Source: Treponema sp. (GTDB taxonomy: Bacteria > Spirochaetota > Spirochaetia > Treponematales > Breznakiellaceae). Taken from it: a stretch of DNA of 9,855 nucleotides. The position numbers were made by a program, and so were the translations under genes. Of this stretch, positions 1 to 6,618 are shown one piece after another (position 1 is the stretch's first letter; each line of letters begins with the position of its first letter). The stretch is from NCBI GenBank assembly GCA_031281925.1, contig JAITES010000017.1, positions 1 to 9,855 of the forward strand, in the 5' to 3' direction. Under the pieces are notes generated by a model. It did no database searches. It saw nothing but the letters and a program-made list of their open reading frames with translations, and had not been told where the DNA came from.

Positions 1-1073
1 TGATATTGGGGAGTACGCCGGTTTCATCCGGAAGCATGACCGCCAGATTCACGGAAAGGAATTATTCAAACCCGCTTTTATTCATTACCGGAATACTGTG
101 GGGTCTTGCCTTTGAATTCCGTTATCAGGCTGCATTTCTTCTGGCCGGATTTATTTTCTGGATTTTTTTCATATCGATACACAATAAAAAGCAGGCCTTA
201 ATACAGGTCCTGGTTATTTTCGGCGGTATTTTTGCCGTTGTCATACCCGCAACTTTTTTGGATTGGTGGGGATACGGAAGTTTTACCCTGGCTCCCGTTA
301 ATTATGTATATCAGAATATTATTTTGAATAAATCAAGTATCTACGGAACCATGCCTTTTTACGGATATTTCCAGCTTATACTTTGAAACAGGCGTTATGC
401 GTTAATGATATTTATCATACTGGTTGGGAGTATCGCGGGGATTATACGCTATCCAAAACATCCGTTTTCATGGGGCGTGATTGTCTTTTTCTTTATACAT
501 TCCATGATAGCTCATAAAGAACTCAGGTTCCTGATGAGCATCCTTATTCCCGCACTGTTCCTGATGGTTTCCGGTTTGTCTCCCAAAACGGAGAAGGATG
601 CGCTTTTCAAAAAAATATGGAAATTCCGTTATTCAATACCGGCAATGGCTCTGTATCTCTTGAATATTTTTATACTTTTATCTTATGCGACCGGATTCCA
701 GTCGGCCGCAGAGGTACAATTTGAATATTATATCTATCATAATACCGTTTCACCGTTCAGGGCCTATGCCCTAAAAACCAGATCAAACCAAACGCCGCTT
801 GAGCATGGGCTTTACAGGCCCCGTGGAATGGAAATAGATGCGAAAGAAAGCTTCGGCGACATTGTACAGGACGGCAAGGGTAAAAAAGAGTTCTTTGTAG
901 TTATTGCTCCTCCGGAAACAGATATGGACTCATTGTATGTTCCGGCCGGGTATACCATGAACAAGGAATATGCCTATAGGGGGCGTGATATTTATTCATT
1001 AACCAAGGAATTGTTTGGTAAAAAAAATGAGGATCTATGGGCCCTATATAAATTTACGGCGCAGGACGGGTAA
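1..1073 (+). pseudogene. GT22 family (PIG-B/ALG-like) membrane mannosyltransferase, 5'-truncated by the window and interrupted by a TGA stop
   Basis: The reading frame (codons starting at position 3) is open at the left edge, so the 5' end lies outside the window; the TTG at position 6 is not a credible start. The protein is polytopic, with hydrophobic segments around codons 22-57 and 66-85 and more after position 405. It carries hallmarks of GT22 lipid-linked-sugar mannosyltransferases: LDWWGYGSF followed by PVNYVYQNI (from 261), and the signature HKELRF at 513-530. These enzymes transfer a sugar from a polyprenyl-phosphate donor at the membrane; the acceptor here cannot be predicted. The frame is broken only by TGA at 384-386; downstream sequence continues in the same frame with good family similarity, so the cause is a base substitution and not an indel. 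ATG 405 has no Shine-Dalgarno sequence, so efficient reinitiation is unlikely. Probably a recent pseudogene, or a sequencing error. The family call is fairly sure; loss of function is less so. Confidence 0.75.
384..386 (+). other. In-frame TGA stop inside the GT22 gene
   Basis: Codons on both sides of this TGA are in one frame: F-Q-L-I-L before it and N-R-R-Y-A-L-M after it. A single change, TGG or CGA to TGA, would explain it. Other genes in the window (the MFS transporter, TetR, ExbD1, the receptor and the exported protein) end in TGA, so reassignment of TGA to Trp is not supported. Confidence 0.85.
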
Positions 1074-1096
1074 TCTGTCTGCAGATGAGAAATACG

Positions 1097-1113
1097 GCGT
1101 TCCGTTGGAACGC
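1097..1113. repeat. Perfect 7-bp inverted repeat with 3-nt spacer
   Basis: GCGTTCC and GGAACGC are separated by GTT, giving a 17-bp dyad 23 bp after the glycosyltransferase stop codon and 47 bp before the reductase start. The RNA would form a stable GC-rich hairpin, but no run of T follows on either strand (the plus strand continues GCTTTC), so it is not a standard intrinsic terminator. It could be an operator for the reductase gene or a processing or termination hairpin; the sequence does not decide. Confidence 0.5.
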
Positions 1114-1150
1114 GCTTTCAAAAATTGAATTCTTGCAAAACAAATGAATT

Positions 1151-1155
1151 GGAGG
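1151..1155 (+). promoter_or_regulatory. Shine-Dalgarno GGAGG that fixes the reductase start at ATG 1161
   Basis: GGAGG lies 5 nt before ATG 1161. An in-frame upstream TTG at 1125 would add 12 residues but has no comparable ribosome binding site, and the protein alignable to aldo/keto reductases begins just after ATG 1161. Confidence 0.8.
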
Positions 1156-1160
1156 TTGTT

Positions 1161-2315
1161 ATGCAGTATGTAGAGTATGGAAAAACCGGAGTCAAGGTTT
1201 CCCGGCTGGGAATGGGTTGTATGCGGCTTCCGTCAAAGGAAGTGGACGGAAAGACGGTTTTCGATAAGGAAGAGAGCATCAAGCTTATCCACCGGGCCAT
1301 TGAGCTGGGTGTAACTTACTTTGATACGGCTCCCTATTATTGCGACAAGCTTTCCGAAGTGTTCCTGGGGGAAGCCCTCAAGGGCGGCAGGCGGGACAAG
1401 GTCTATGTGTCTACCAAGAACCCTATCGAAAATGACAGCGGGGACGACTATGAGAAGCGCCTGGAAAGTTCCCTCAAGAATCTCCAGACCGATCATATCG
1501 ACTTTTACCATTTTTGGGGTATCTCCCTGGATACCTTTATCAACCAGGTCTGTGCCAGGGGCGGGCCGCTGGATCGGGCAAAGAAGCTCAAGGAACAGGG
1601 GCTGATACGGCATATCTCATTTTCCTTCCACGACAGGGATGCCGGGGATAAGGAACCTGACAACTTCATCGAGATCCTCAAGCGGGGGGAAGGGGTGCTT
1701 GAATCCCTTCTTGTACAGTATAACCTTCTTGACCGGAACAAGGAGCCGGGTATCGCCCTGGCCCACGAGATGGGTCTGGGAACCGCGGTAATGGGCCCTG
1801 TCGGCGGCGGCAGGCTCGGCGCTCCTTCCGATGTGATCAAGGCTCTGCTTCCCGGCAAGGTGCAGAGTTCCGCCGAGGTGGCTCTCCGTTTTGTGCTGGC
1901 AAACCGGAATGTGGATGTTGCCCTTTCCGGGGTGAGCACCATTGCCCAGCTTGAGGAAAACGCCGTGATCACGGATAACACGAATCCCCTTTCCCCCGCG
2001 GAACTTTCCCAGATCGAGGGCATGATGAAGGAAAACGAACGCCTTGCCGGGCTCTACTGCACCGGCTGCAAGTACTGTATGCCCTGTCCCCAGGATATCA
2101 ATATCCCCGAGGTCTTCACCATCATGAACTATCACCGGATTTACAAGATCACCGATTTTGCCCGGCAGGAGTATGCCAGCATCGGCAAGGTACCCTGGAA
2201 GAATTTCAAAGATGCTTCCGCCTGTGTGGAGTGCGGCCTTTGCGAGCAGAAGTGTCCCCAGAGCCTCCCCATCCGGGAGCAGCTCAAGGAGACCCACAGA
2301 GTGCTTGCAGTTTAA
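1161..2315 (+). CDS. Aldo/keto reductase with C-terminal double [4Fe-4S] ferredoxin-like domain
   Basis: A 384-residue cytoplasmic oxidoreductase of the COG1453 type. The first ~290 residues form an aldo/keto reductase barrel that begins with VEYGKTGVKVSRLGMGCMRLP. The usual catalytic tetrad can be placed at Asp55 and Tyr60 (DTAPYY), Lys86 (STKNP) and His117 (DFYHFWG). The C-terminus adds two cysteine clusters typical of [4Fe-4S] binding: Cys300-303-306-309 (CTGCKYCMPCP) and Cys355-358-361-365 (CVECGLCEQKCP). Members of this family are common in anaerobes and are thought to pass electrons between a carbonyl/alcohol substrate, NAD(P)H and iron-sulphur clusters; the natural substrate is generally unknown and I cannot infer it here. 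The start is ATG 1161, preceded by GGAGG. The gene stands 86 bp upstream of the transporter gene and could be cotranscribed with it, but may be its own unit. Composition is markedly GC-rich compared with the gene before it. Family assignment is very secure. Confidence 0.93.
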   Translation: MQYVEYGKTGVKVSRLGMGCMRLPSKEVDGKTVFDKEESIKLIHRAIELGVTYFDTAPYYCDKLSEVFLGEALKGGRRDKVYVSTKNPIENDSGDDYEKRLESSLKNLQTDHIDFYHFWGISLDTFINQVCARGGPLDRAKKLKEQGLIRHISFSFHDRDAGDKEPDNFIEILKRGEGVLESLLVQYNLLDRNKEPGIALAHEMGLGTAVMGPVGGGRLGAPSDVIKALLPGKVQSSAEVALRFVLANRNVDVALSGVSTIAQLEENAVITDNTNPLSPAELSQIEGMMKENERLAGLYCTGCKYCMPCPQDINIPEVFTIMNYHRIYKITDFARQEYASIGKVPWKNFKDASACVECGLCEQKCPQSLPIREQLKETHRVLAV

Positions 2316-2401
2316 TAATTGTCTACCGGCATAGGGTAACAGGCTAGTTGTTTGAAGATGGTTTTTTGTTTAGACTGTGCTAATGGCAGGCTTCAACCAT
2401 A

Positions 2402-3715
2402 ATGGCAAAAAATCTTCTTGTAAAAACTCTCGTTGAACTCCGGGGGAATCCCCGGGCATGTGTGTACACTGAGCCCCTCTGGGGGCTTTCAATGAATCTC
2501 TGTCTCCCCTATGCGTCGGTTTATATGCTGGCGCTGGGACTCAAAGACGCGGATGTTGGCTTTATAGCAACGGTCTACATGCTTACGCAGGTGGTTTTCG
2601 GTTTTCTCGGCGGGGTAATCACCGACAAGCTGGGAAGGCGCAAGACTACCGCCGTCTTTGACTTTATTTCCTGGAGTATTCCCTGTCTCATCTGGATGAG
2701 AGCCCAGGGTTTCTGGTTTTTCCTGGTGGCGGCCCTCTTCAACGGCACCATGAAGGTGACCACCAACTCCTGGGACTGTCTTCTGGTAGAGGATGCGGAG
2801 AAGAGTCAGATAACAAAGATCTACTCTCTGGTGATCGTCTGCGGACAGCTTTCCGCCCTCTTTGCCCCCATCTCGTCAATACTGGTTTCAAGATTGACAC
2901 TGGTTCCGGCGATTAGGATTCTCTATATCAATGCCTTCGTCGTGATGACCGCAAAAATATTCCTGCTCTACCATTTTTCCAGAGAGACACGCACGGGAAT
3001 TGTGCGTATACAGGAAACCAAAGGAGTGAACTTCTTCAGTCTTCTGGCCGGTTACAGCGTGGTATTCAAAATCATCGGCCGTTCCAAAGGGACTATTTTT
3101 TCCCTGGCAATCGCAGCCCTTGTCGGAGCGGTTCAGATGGTGAACACAACCTTCTGGCAGGTCATTGTAAGCAGAAAACTCCTCGTTCCCGATCCCCTGC
3201 TTCCCCTCTTCCCCATGTTCCGTTCGGTTCTGGCAATCGCCTTTCTCTTTCTGGTGGTTCCCCAGCTTTCAAAGCTTACGCTCAGAACTCCGTTGCTCTT
3301 CGGTTTCGGCGCATATATCGTCGGGCAGACGCTTCTGGTTTCATCCCCTGCAAGCGGTTTTATCCGTTACGGGATTCTCTGCATCTCCCTGCTCTTTGAT
3401 GCCTTCGGTTCGGGAACGCTTGCCATGCTGGCGGAATCGCTGGTGGCCCTTCATGTGGACGTGGCGGAACGGGCCAGGGTCATGGCCATCCAGCACATGA
3501 TCATCATGTTTGCTACTTCTCCCTTCGGCTGGATCGGGGGGATTCTTTCGGGTATAAACCGGAGTTTCCCTTTTATGCTCAATATTATTCTGCTGGCAAC
3601 CGGTATCGTAGTAACACTGTTGTATTACCACCGGAATCCCGAAGCCCACGGAGTCGGGCTGGAACACGAATCAATGTCTATTGAAAACAGGGAGGTTATA
3701 ATTGAACCGTCGTGA
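2402..3715 (+). CDS. Major facilitator superfamily (MFS) transporter
   Basis: A 437-residue inner-membrane protein with about 12 predicted hydrophobic segments, the usual MFS length. The loop between helices 2 and 3 carries a clear MFS motif A, GFLGGVITDKLGRRK (residues 67-81, with Asp75, Arg79, Arg80, Lys81). A hydrophilic loop around residues 194-212 probably links the two six-helix halves, and the last ~25 residues are a polar cytoplasmic tail. MFS proteins move small solutes by proton coupling or facilitated diffusion; this sequence does not reveal substrate or direction. The start is the first ATG after an in-frame TAA at 2381; its ribosome binding site is weak (GGCAGG about 11 nt upstream). 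The 3' end overlaps the TetR-type regulator by 14 nt. A TetR gene joined to an MFS gene often signals ligand-responsive drug or metabolite efflux, which is the most likely role here, but this is inference from context. Confidence 0.88.
   Translation: MAKNLLVKTLVELRGNPRACVYTEPLWGLSMNLCLPYASVYMLALGLKDADVGFIATVYMLTQVVFGFLGGVITDKLGRRKTTAVFDFISWSIPCLIWMRAQGFWFFLVAALFNGTMKVTTNSWDCLLVEDAEKSQITKIYSLVIVCGQLSALFAPISSILVSRLTLVPAIRILYINAFVVMTAKIFLLYHFSRETRTGIVRIQETKGVNFFSLLAGYSVVFKIIGRSKGTIFSLAIAALVGAVQMVNTTFWQVIVSRKLLVPDPLLPLFPMFRSVLAIAFLFLVVPQLSKLTLRTPLLFGFGAYIVGQTLLVSSPASGFIRYGILCISLLFDAFGSGTLAMLAESLVALHVDVAERARVMAIQHMIIMFATSPFGWIGGILSGINRSFPFMLNIILLATGIVVTLLYYHRNPEAHGVGLEHESMSIENREVIIEPS
3691..3695 (+). 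promoter_or_regulatory. Shine-Dalgarno GGAGG for the TTG start of the TetR regulator
   Basis: GGAGG lies 6 nt before TTG 3702, inside the last codons of the transporter gene. The next in-frame ATG (Met16) would cut into the first helix of the DNA-binding domain, so the TTG start is strongly preferred. Confidence 0.8.
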
Positions 3716-4424
3716 CAAACAGAAGGCCGAGACCTTCACCGATATTATGCGGGCGGCGGAGGAACTCTTTATGGAGCAGGGTTACGAACGAACCAGTATG
3801 CAGCAGATAGCAGACCGTTCCGGAGTAACCAAGGGAGCCCTCTACCATCACTTTGATTCAAAGGATGCCCTTTTGGAGCGGATGTGCGCGGATCATTACC
3901 TGGTGCTGGAACATGCGGCCCGGCCCATCGTTGAAGACGAAACGCTTTCCTGCTTCGATCGGATCCGCCGTGCCATTGAACTTTCCCGGGGCATGGGGAT
4001 AAGCACCGTATCTTTTGTGTCCGAATACCTGAAGACCCATCAGGATGACTGGAACCGGGGCGGCGGAGTGATGCTCAAGGACAGGCTGCGGCTTTATGAC
4101 AAAAAATTCTACGCCAAGATGATAGGTCCGCTTCTGGCGGAGGCCAGAACCAGGGGAGAGTGCGATTTTTCCGCCCAGAGCGATGTGTTGGCAGTATTTA
4201 TGCACCAGCTTGACCGTGGTGTGGATGAAGAGATCAACCGTGCCTTCTCCGAATACGGCAAGCACGAGGCAGAAAAACGTATTGTAGACATTATGAAAAC
4301 CTATGTGTTTATTCTGTCCCGTATGCTCAGCATTAAACCCGATGAGGTCTCCCAGTTGATAAGCCTTGAGGAATCCATGCATCTCTACGGTGAGGTGCTT
4401 AAGGCAAAACTGAGCAAGGAGTGA
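3702..4424 (+). CDS. TetR/AcrR-family transcriptional regulator
   Basis: A 240-residue soluble regulator. The N-terminus has the standard TetR DNA-binding domain: an amphipathic first helix (residues 10-27, AAEELFMEQGY), then a helix-turn-helix at about residues 31-51 with the signature ADRSGVTKGALYHHF. The remaining ~180 residues are helical and variable, as expected for the ligand-binding and dimerisation domain; I see no residues that name a ligand. Translation starts at TTG 3702 with a strong GGAGG, 14 nt inside the transporter gene, so synthesis is coupled to the transporter. The simplest model is a repressor of its own operon, responding to a substrate of the MFS protein. A possible operator would lie in 2316-2401, or in 1074-1160 if the reductase is included, where the inverted repeat at 1097-1113 is found. 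The family call is secure, the target is inference. Confidence 0.92.
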   Translation: MNRRDKQKAETFTDIMRAAEELFMEQGYERTSMQQIADRSGVTKGALYHHFDSKDALLERMCADHYLVLEHAARPIVEDETLSCFDRIRRAIELSRGMGISTVSFVSEYLKTHQDDWNRGGGVMLKDRLRLYDKKFYAKMIGPLLAEARTRGECDFSAQSDVLAVFMHQLDRGVDEEINRAFSEYGKHEAEKRIVDIMKTYVFILSRMLSIKPDEVSQLISLEESMHLYGEVLKAKLSKE

Positions 4425-4491
4425 GGAGGGGCGGTAAAACTGTTCTTCCTTTTTGGTGACTATCAAAAGTTGATTTACTTTACGGACAACT

Positions 4492-5142
4492 CTACCTAAT
4501 TCTAAAGCTGACGGGGTAACGCCAGCGCACGGAAACCGGCTCCCCGTTGGCCTGGGCGGGGCTGCATTTTGCATCCCGGAATACTTTTATTGCCGCTTCG
4601 GCAAAGCCTCTGTCTTTCGGTGTTTCCTGCAGTATCTCTATGCGTTTTACTTCTCCGTTCATATCAACAAAAAGCTCAAGAATAACCCTGCCTTCGATTC
4701 CTGAACGGAGCGCAATCGGAGGATAGAGACTCCTCAGGGTGGAGGCAATATCCTTTTCATTAAGGAGTTTCGGCGGCACTGAAATTTTGTGCATGGGCAG
4801 ATAGTCTTCGCCTCCGGAAGACTGAACCGGCGGCGCCGTCACTGTCAGGAGGGTTCCGGGCGCAACTACTGTCTGATCAGGCTCCTCTTCGGTTTCGATT
4901 ATGTTTTCCGCGATGGATTCCACGGCATTGTCCGGCACAGGCTCAGGAGGCGGCGGGGGAGGGGGGGGCGCCGGAGGCGGTTCTTCAAACTCTTCGATAT
5001 CGGCAAGCTTCATCACCTGGGCGTTTTCCTGTATTTCAGGCTGTGCGGCATTCAGGCGGAAAACCAGAAAGAATATGAGAAAGCCGTGGAGGACGGCGAC
5101 GACGATAAACAGCAGTATCCGTGTACGGGCAATATTATCCAT
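4492..5142 (-). CDS. tonB: TonB energy-transduction protein
   Basis: A 216-residue protein anchored in the inner membrane that spans the periplasm and delivers proton-motive energy from ExbB/ExbD to outer-membrane receptors. Residues 7-30 form the single N-terminal membrane helix; His19 (VLHGF) matches the position of the conserved His20 in E. coli TonB. A short acidic stretch is followed by a proline-rich spacer at residues 55-70 with a run of eight prolines, then a polar linker to about residue 130. Residues 138-216 are the C-terminal TonB domain: LYPPIALRSGIEGRVILELF, then DMNGEVKRIEIL, and a closing RWRYPVSFRI. The spacer is much shorter than that of E. coli TonB. It is the last gene of the operon; its ATG overlaps the end of exbD2 by 8 nt. 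The alternative name, a TolA-like or other periplasmic protein, is unlikely given the context and the C-terminal domain. Confidence 0.93.
   Translation of the reverse strand: MDNIARTRILLFIVVAVLHGFLIFFLVFRLNAAQPEIQENAQVMKLADIEEFEEPPPAPPPPPPPPEPVPDNAVESIAENIIETEEEPDQTVVAPGTLLTVTAPPVQSSGGEDYLPMHKISVPPKLLNEKDIASTLRSLYPPIALRSGIEGRVILELFVDMNGEVKRIEILQETPKDRGFAEAAIKVFRDAKCSPAQANGEPVSVRWRYPVSFRIR
4961..4968. repeat. G8/C8 homopolymer in the proline-rich part of tonB
   Basis: Eight consecutive G on the plus strand (C on the coding strand), with a G5 tract at 4955-4959 one base away, encode the polyproline run of TonB. A slip of one base here would put the C-terminal receptor-contacting domain out of frame. 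Whether it is variable in nature cannot be seen from one sequence. Confidence 0.7.
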
Positions 5143-5533
5143 CTTTCACCACAAAACTTACAACGCGGTACTGGAGTATCTGGAGTATGCCCAGCACCCG
5201 GTTGACCCGCTCAAAGGAAGTATCCCTGTCGGCAATGATGTGAATACGGGTGTCCGGAGCCGTCCTGTAGAGATTGTCCACCTCCGTTTCAACATCGGCA
5301 AGGGAGGCCGGAAGTCCGTCAAGGTATACGCCGCCGGCCCTGTCGATCCATATTTCAAGGTTCTTTTCCGCGCTGGTACGTTTTGCGCTTTGCGCCTCAG
5401 GATATTCTATCTTTACTTCCCGCCTGTAGTTGATCAGGGCTACCAGCATGATGAATATGAGGAGCAGAAACGCTACGTCCGACATGGAATTGAGGGGGAT
5501 GACAAAATGTTCCCTCTTGCGCCGCAGTTTCAC
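5135..5533 (-). CDS. exbD: ExbD/TolR biopolymer transport protein (second copy)
   Basis: A 132-residue stator partner of ExbB in the inner membrane. Residues 1-12 are basic and cytoplasmic; a single membrane helix at about 16-35 (MSDVAFLLLIFIMLVALI) carries Asp19, equivalent to the essential proton-path aspartate of ExbD/TolR. The periplasmic domain follows, with the family-typical end ADRDTSFERVNRVL then a short beta strand VVSFVV. I chose the GTG at 5533 because it forms a GTGA overlap with the stop of the upstream exbD and has a GGGGAGGG Shine-Dalgarno; this also gives an N-terminus (VKLRRKRE) parallel to that of the first ExbD (MKLRKKRG). A longer form starting further upstream would overlap its neighbour by more than 50 nt. 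It matches canonical ExbD better than the first copy does. The 3' end overlaps tonB by 8 nt. Confidence 0.9.
   Translation of the reverse strand: MKLRRKREHFVIPLNSMSDVAFLLLIFIMLVALINYRREVKIEYPEAQSAKRTSAEKNLEIWIDRAGGVYLDGLPASLADVETEVDNLYRTAPDTRIHIIADRDTSFERVNRVLGILQILQYRVVSFVVKDG
5171..5188. repeat. Two perfect tandem copies of a 9-bp unit inside exbD2
   Basis: CTGGAGTAT occurs twice in direct succession on the plus strand, encoding Ile-Leu-Gln twice in the ExbD2 C-terminal helix. The length of this helix agrees with other ExbD proteins, so it is probably chance and not a recent insertion. Confidence 0.6.
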
Positions 5534-5937
5534 TGTCCCTCCCCGCTTTTCATCGAAAAGGAAAATGAATCTATTTTGCATTTCTGGGCTATTTCCACAA
5601 AGGAAACAACGTTCTGCCAGGGAGTGACGGGATCTATGCTGAGCATTACCGCCAGGTTGGGATTGTTTGCCGCCGCCGCGCCGATCTCCTGCTCGGCAAA
5701 ACCAAAATCCCGGATTTCGTTTCTGTAAATAATCTGTCCGTTTCCGTCAAGTTCAAAGCGCAAAAGGTTGTCTTTCTGTATCAGCCGGGTGGAGTTTTTT
5801 GCAGGCAGATTCATGAGGAAACCCTTGTTGACATTGAAGCCGGCAATAACAATAAAGTAAATGATAAGCAGAAACGCTATGTCGCTTGAGGCGGTGGAGT
5901 CCCCAAAGGGATTACCTCTTTTTTTTCTAAGCTTCAT
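5530..5937 (-). CDS. exbD: ExbD/TolR biopolymer transport protein (first copy)
   Basis: A 135-residue inner-membrane protein with the ExbD layout: basic N-terminus (MKLRKKRG), one membrane helix at about 17-36 (SSDIAFLLIIYFIVIAGF) with the conserved Asp19, and a periplasmic domain of about 95 residues. The periplasmic part is divergent: where typical ExbD has an Ala-Asp pair before the last helix, this copy reads SIDPVTPWQNVVSFVEIA. The start at ATG 5937 gives an 11-nt overlap with the exbB stop and an N-terminus matching that of the second ExbD; a start at 5994 would overlap exbB by 68 nt. The Shine-Dalgarno is weak, so it may depend on coupling to exbB. Two adjacent exbD genes after one exbB suggest that the stator contains both subunits, perhaps as an unequal pair. 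Assignment to the ExbD/TolR family is secure; the division of labour is unknown. Confidence 0.88.
   Translation of the reverse strand: MKLRKKRGNPFGDSTASSDIAFLLIIYFIVIAGFNVNKGFLMNLPAKNSTRLIQKDNLLRFELDGNGQIIYRNEIRDFGFAEQEIGAAAANNPNLAVMLSIDPVTPWQNVVSFVEIAQKCKIDSFSFSMKSGEGQ
5537..5544 (-). promoter_or_regulatory. Shine-Dalgarno GGGGAGGG for the GTG start of the second exbD
   Basis: On the minus strand GGGGAGGG is followed by ACA and then GTG (5533-5531). It lies within the last codons of the first exbD, and its presence is the main reason to prefer this start over longer forms. Confidence 0.7.
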
Positions 5938-6616
5938 CTTGTACTGCTGCCGTTTCAGCCGTTTTCTTCGTGGCCCTTTCGGAATGTATTGCAAATTCCG
6001 TGATCAGCTCCGAACAGGCCTGTTCCGTATCCGCCGCAAAACGGTCCACTATATGGCTCAGGAGCGAATGGGCAACCATGGCGATGATGGCGATGATAAG
6101 ACCGAAAACGGTGGTTATGAGGGCTTCATAGATGCCGTTTGCCACGATCTGCGCGTTAACTTCGGTTGCCTCCGCAATGGATCTGAAGGCGCTTATCATC
6201 CCCGAAACGGTACCCAGGAATCCTGTCAGGGGGGAAAGGGAACCCAGAGCGATAAGAAAGTTAAAACCGCTTTCCAGTGAATTGATGCGGCTCAACGCTT
6301 CCGTCTCCGCCGCCCGTTCCATCTGGTGCTCGGAAAGATCGGAGTGGTTTACCAGAGTGAGAAGTATAGGCGCCCCTATGCGCTTCTTTGTAAGGGAAGA
6401 AAGATACTCCCTTGCCTCCTCAATTTTATTGTCCGGTATACAGGATTCCACTTTTGCTTTCAGATCATCCATTTTAAGATTGTGGGAAAAAATGTGGATA
6501 AATCTTTCCAGGGAAATTGTAATAGTGGCAATTGAAAAAAAGAGAAGCGGCCACATAAAGACACCTCCCAGCCTGAAAAGCTCCAGCAGGGATAACGACA
6601 TATTATGAGTTTCCAT
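5927..6616 (-). CDS. exbB: ExbB (MotA/TolQ/ExbB proton channel family)
   Basis: A 229-residue inner-membrane channel subunit that, with ExbD, uses the proton gradient to energise TonB. Three membrane helices are visible at about residues 15-37, 119-141 and 163-185, with a cytoplasmic domain of about 80 residues between the first two, the standard ExbB/TolQ topology. The family signature is intact: SPLTGFLGTVSGMISAF (128-144) at the second helix and GIYEALITTVFGLIIAI (161-177) entering the third. The C-terminal tail (about 190-229) is charged and helical. The start at ATG 6616 is supported by GAGG 5 nt upstream; a longer reading frame extends to 6706 but would run 88 bp into the preceding gene. 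A 2-nt gap separates it from the exported protein gene upstream. TolQ is the main alternative, but the tonB and receptor neighbours argue for ExbB. Confidence 0.93.
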   Translation of the reverse strand: METHNMSLSLLELFRLGGVFMWPLLFFSIATITISLERFIHIFSHNLKMDDLKAKVESCIPDNKIEEAREYLSSLTKKRIGAPILLTLVNHSDLSEHQMERAAETEALSRINSLESGFNFLIALGSLSPLTGFLGTVSGMISAFRSIAEATEVNAQIVANGIYEALITTVFGLIIAIIAMVAHSLLSHIVDRFAADTEQACSELITEFAIHSERATKKTAETAAVQDEA

Positions 6617-6618
6617 GA

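Noticed and set aside
384..386. TGA as a recoded codon (Trp or selenocysteine)
   Set aside because: TGA ends several other genes in the window and Trp is written TGG. No convincing SECIS-like hairpin follows the TGA; the nearby GCGTTA-T-GCGTTA (392-404) is a short direct repeat and not a stem.
1617..2297. Long minus-strand open frame of 226 codons opposite the reductase
   Set aside because: It is antisense to a protein with intact catalytic and cluster motifs, has no family features and reflects the high-GC codon pattern of the reductase gene.
2370..2383. TTAG-N6-CTAA dyad upstream of the transporter as a TetR operator
   Set aside because: Arms of 4 bp are expected by chance in such a region and the inner bases do not pair; no supporting second copy was seen.
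2316..2401. Sigma-70 promoter before the transporter (TTGTTT at about 2348 with a downstream -10)
   Set aside because: The best -10 candidate at the right spacing (TTAGAC) is a poor match to TATAAT, so no promoter is claimed.
4462..4474. ATCAA-AAG-TTGAT hairpin between the convergent TetR and tonB genes as a bidirectional terminator
   Set aside because: The stem is only 5 bp and AT-rich, and no clean T run follows on either strand. It may help termination but cannot be called.
3858..4574. Minus-strand open frame of 238 codons opposite the TetR gene
   Set aside because: It would run from within the TetR helix-turn-helix region through the intergenic gap into tonB, has no recognisable domain and no good ribosome binding site.
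4789..5728. Plus-strand frames opposite tonB and the exbD genes, including a glycine/arginine-rich stretch
   Set aside because: The Gly/Arg-rich sequence is the reverse complement of the TonB polyproline codons; the minus-strand genes there have clear motifs and coupled starts.
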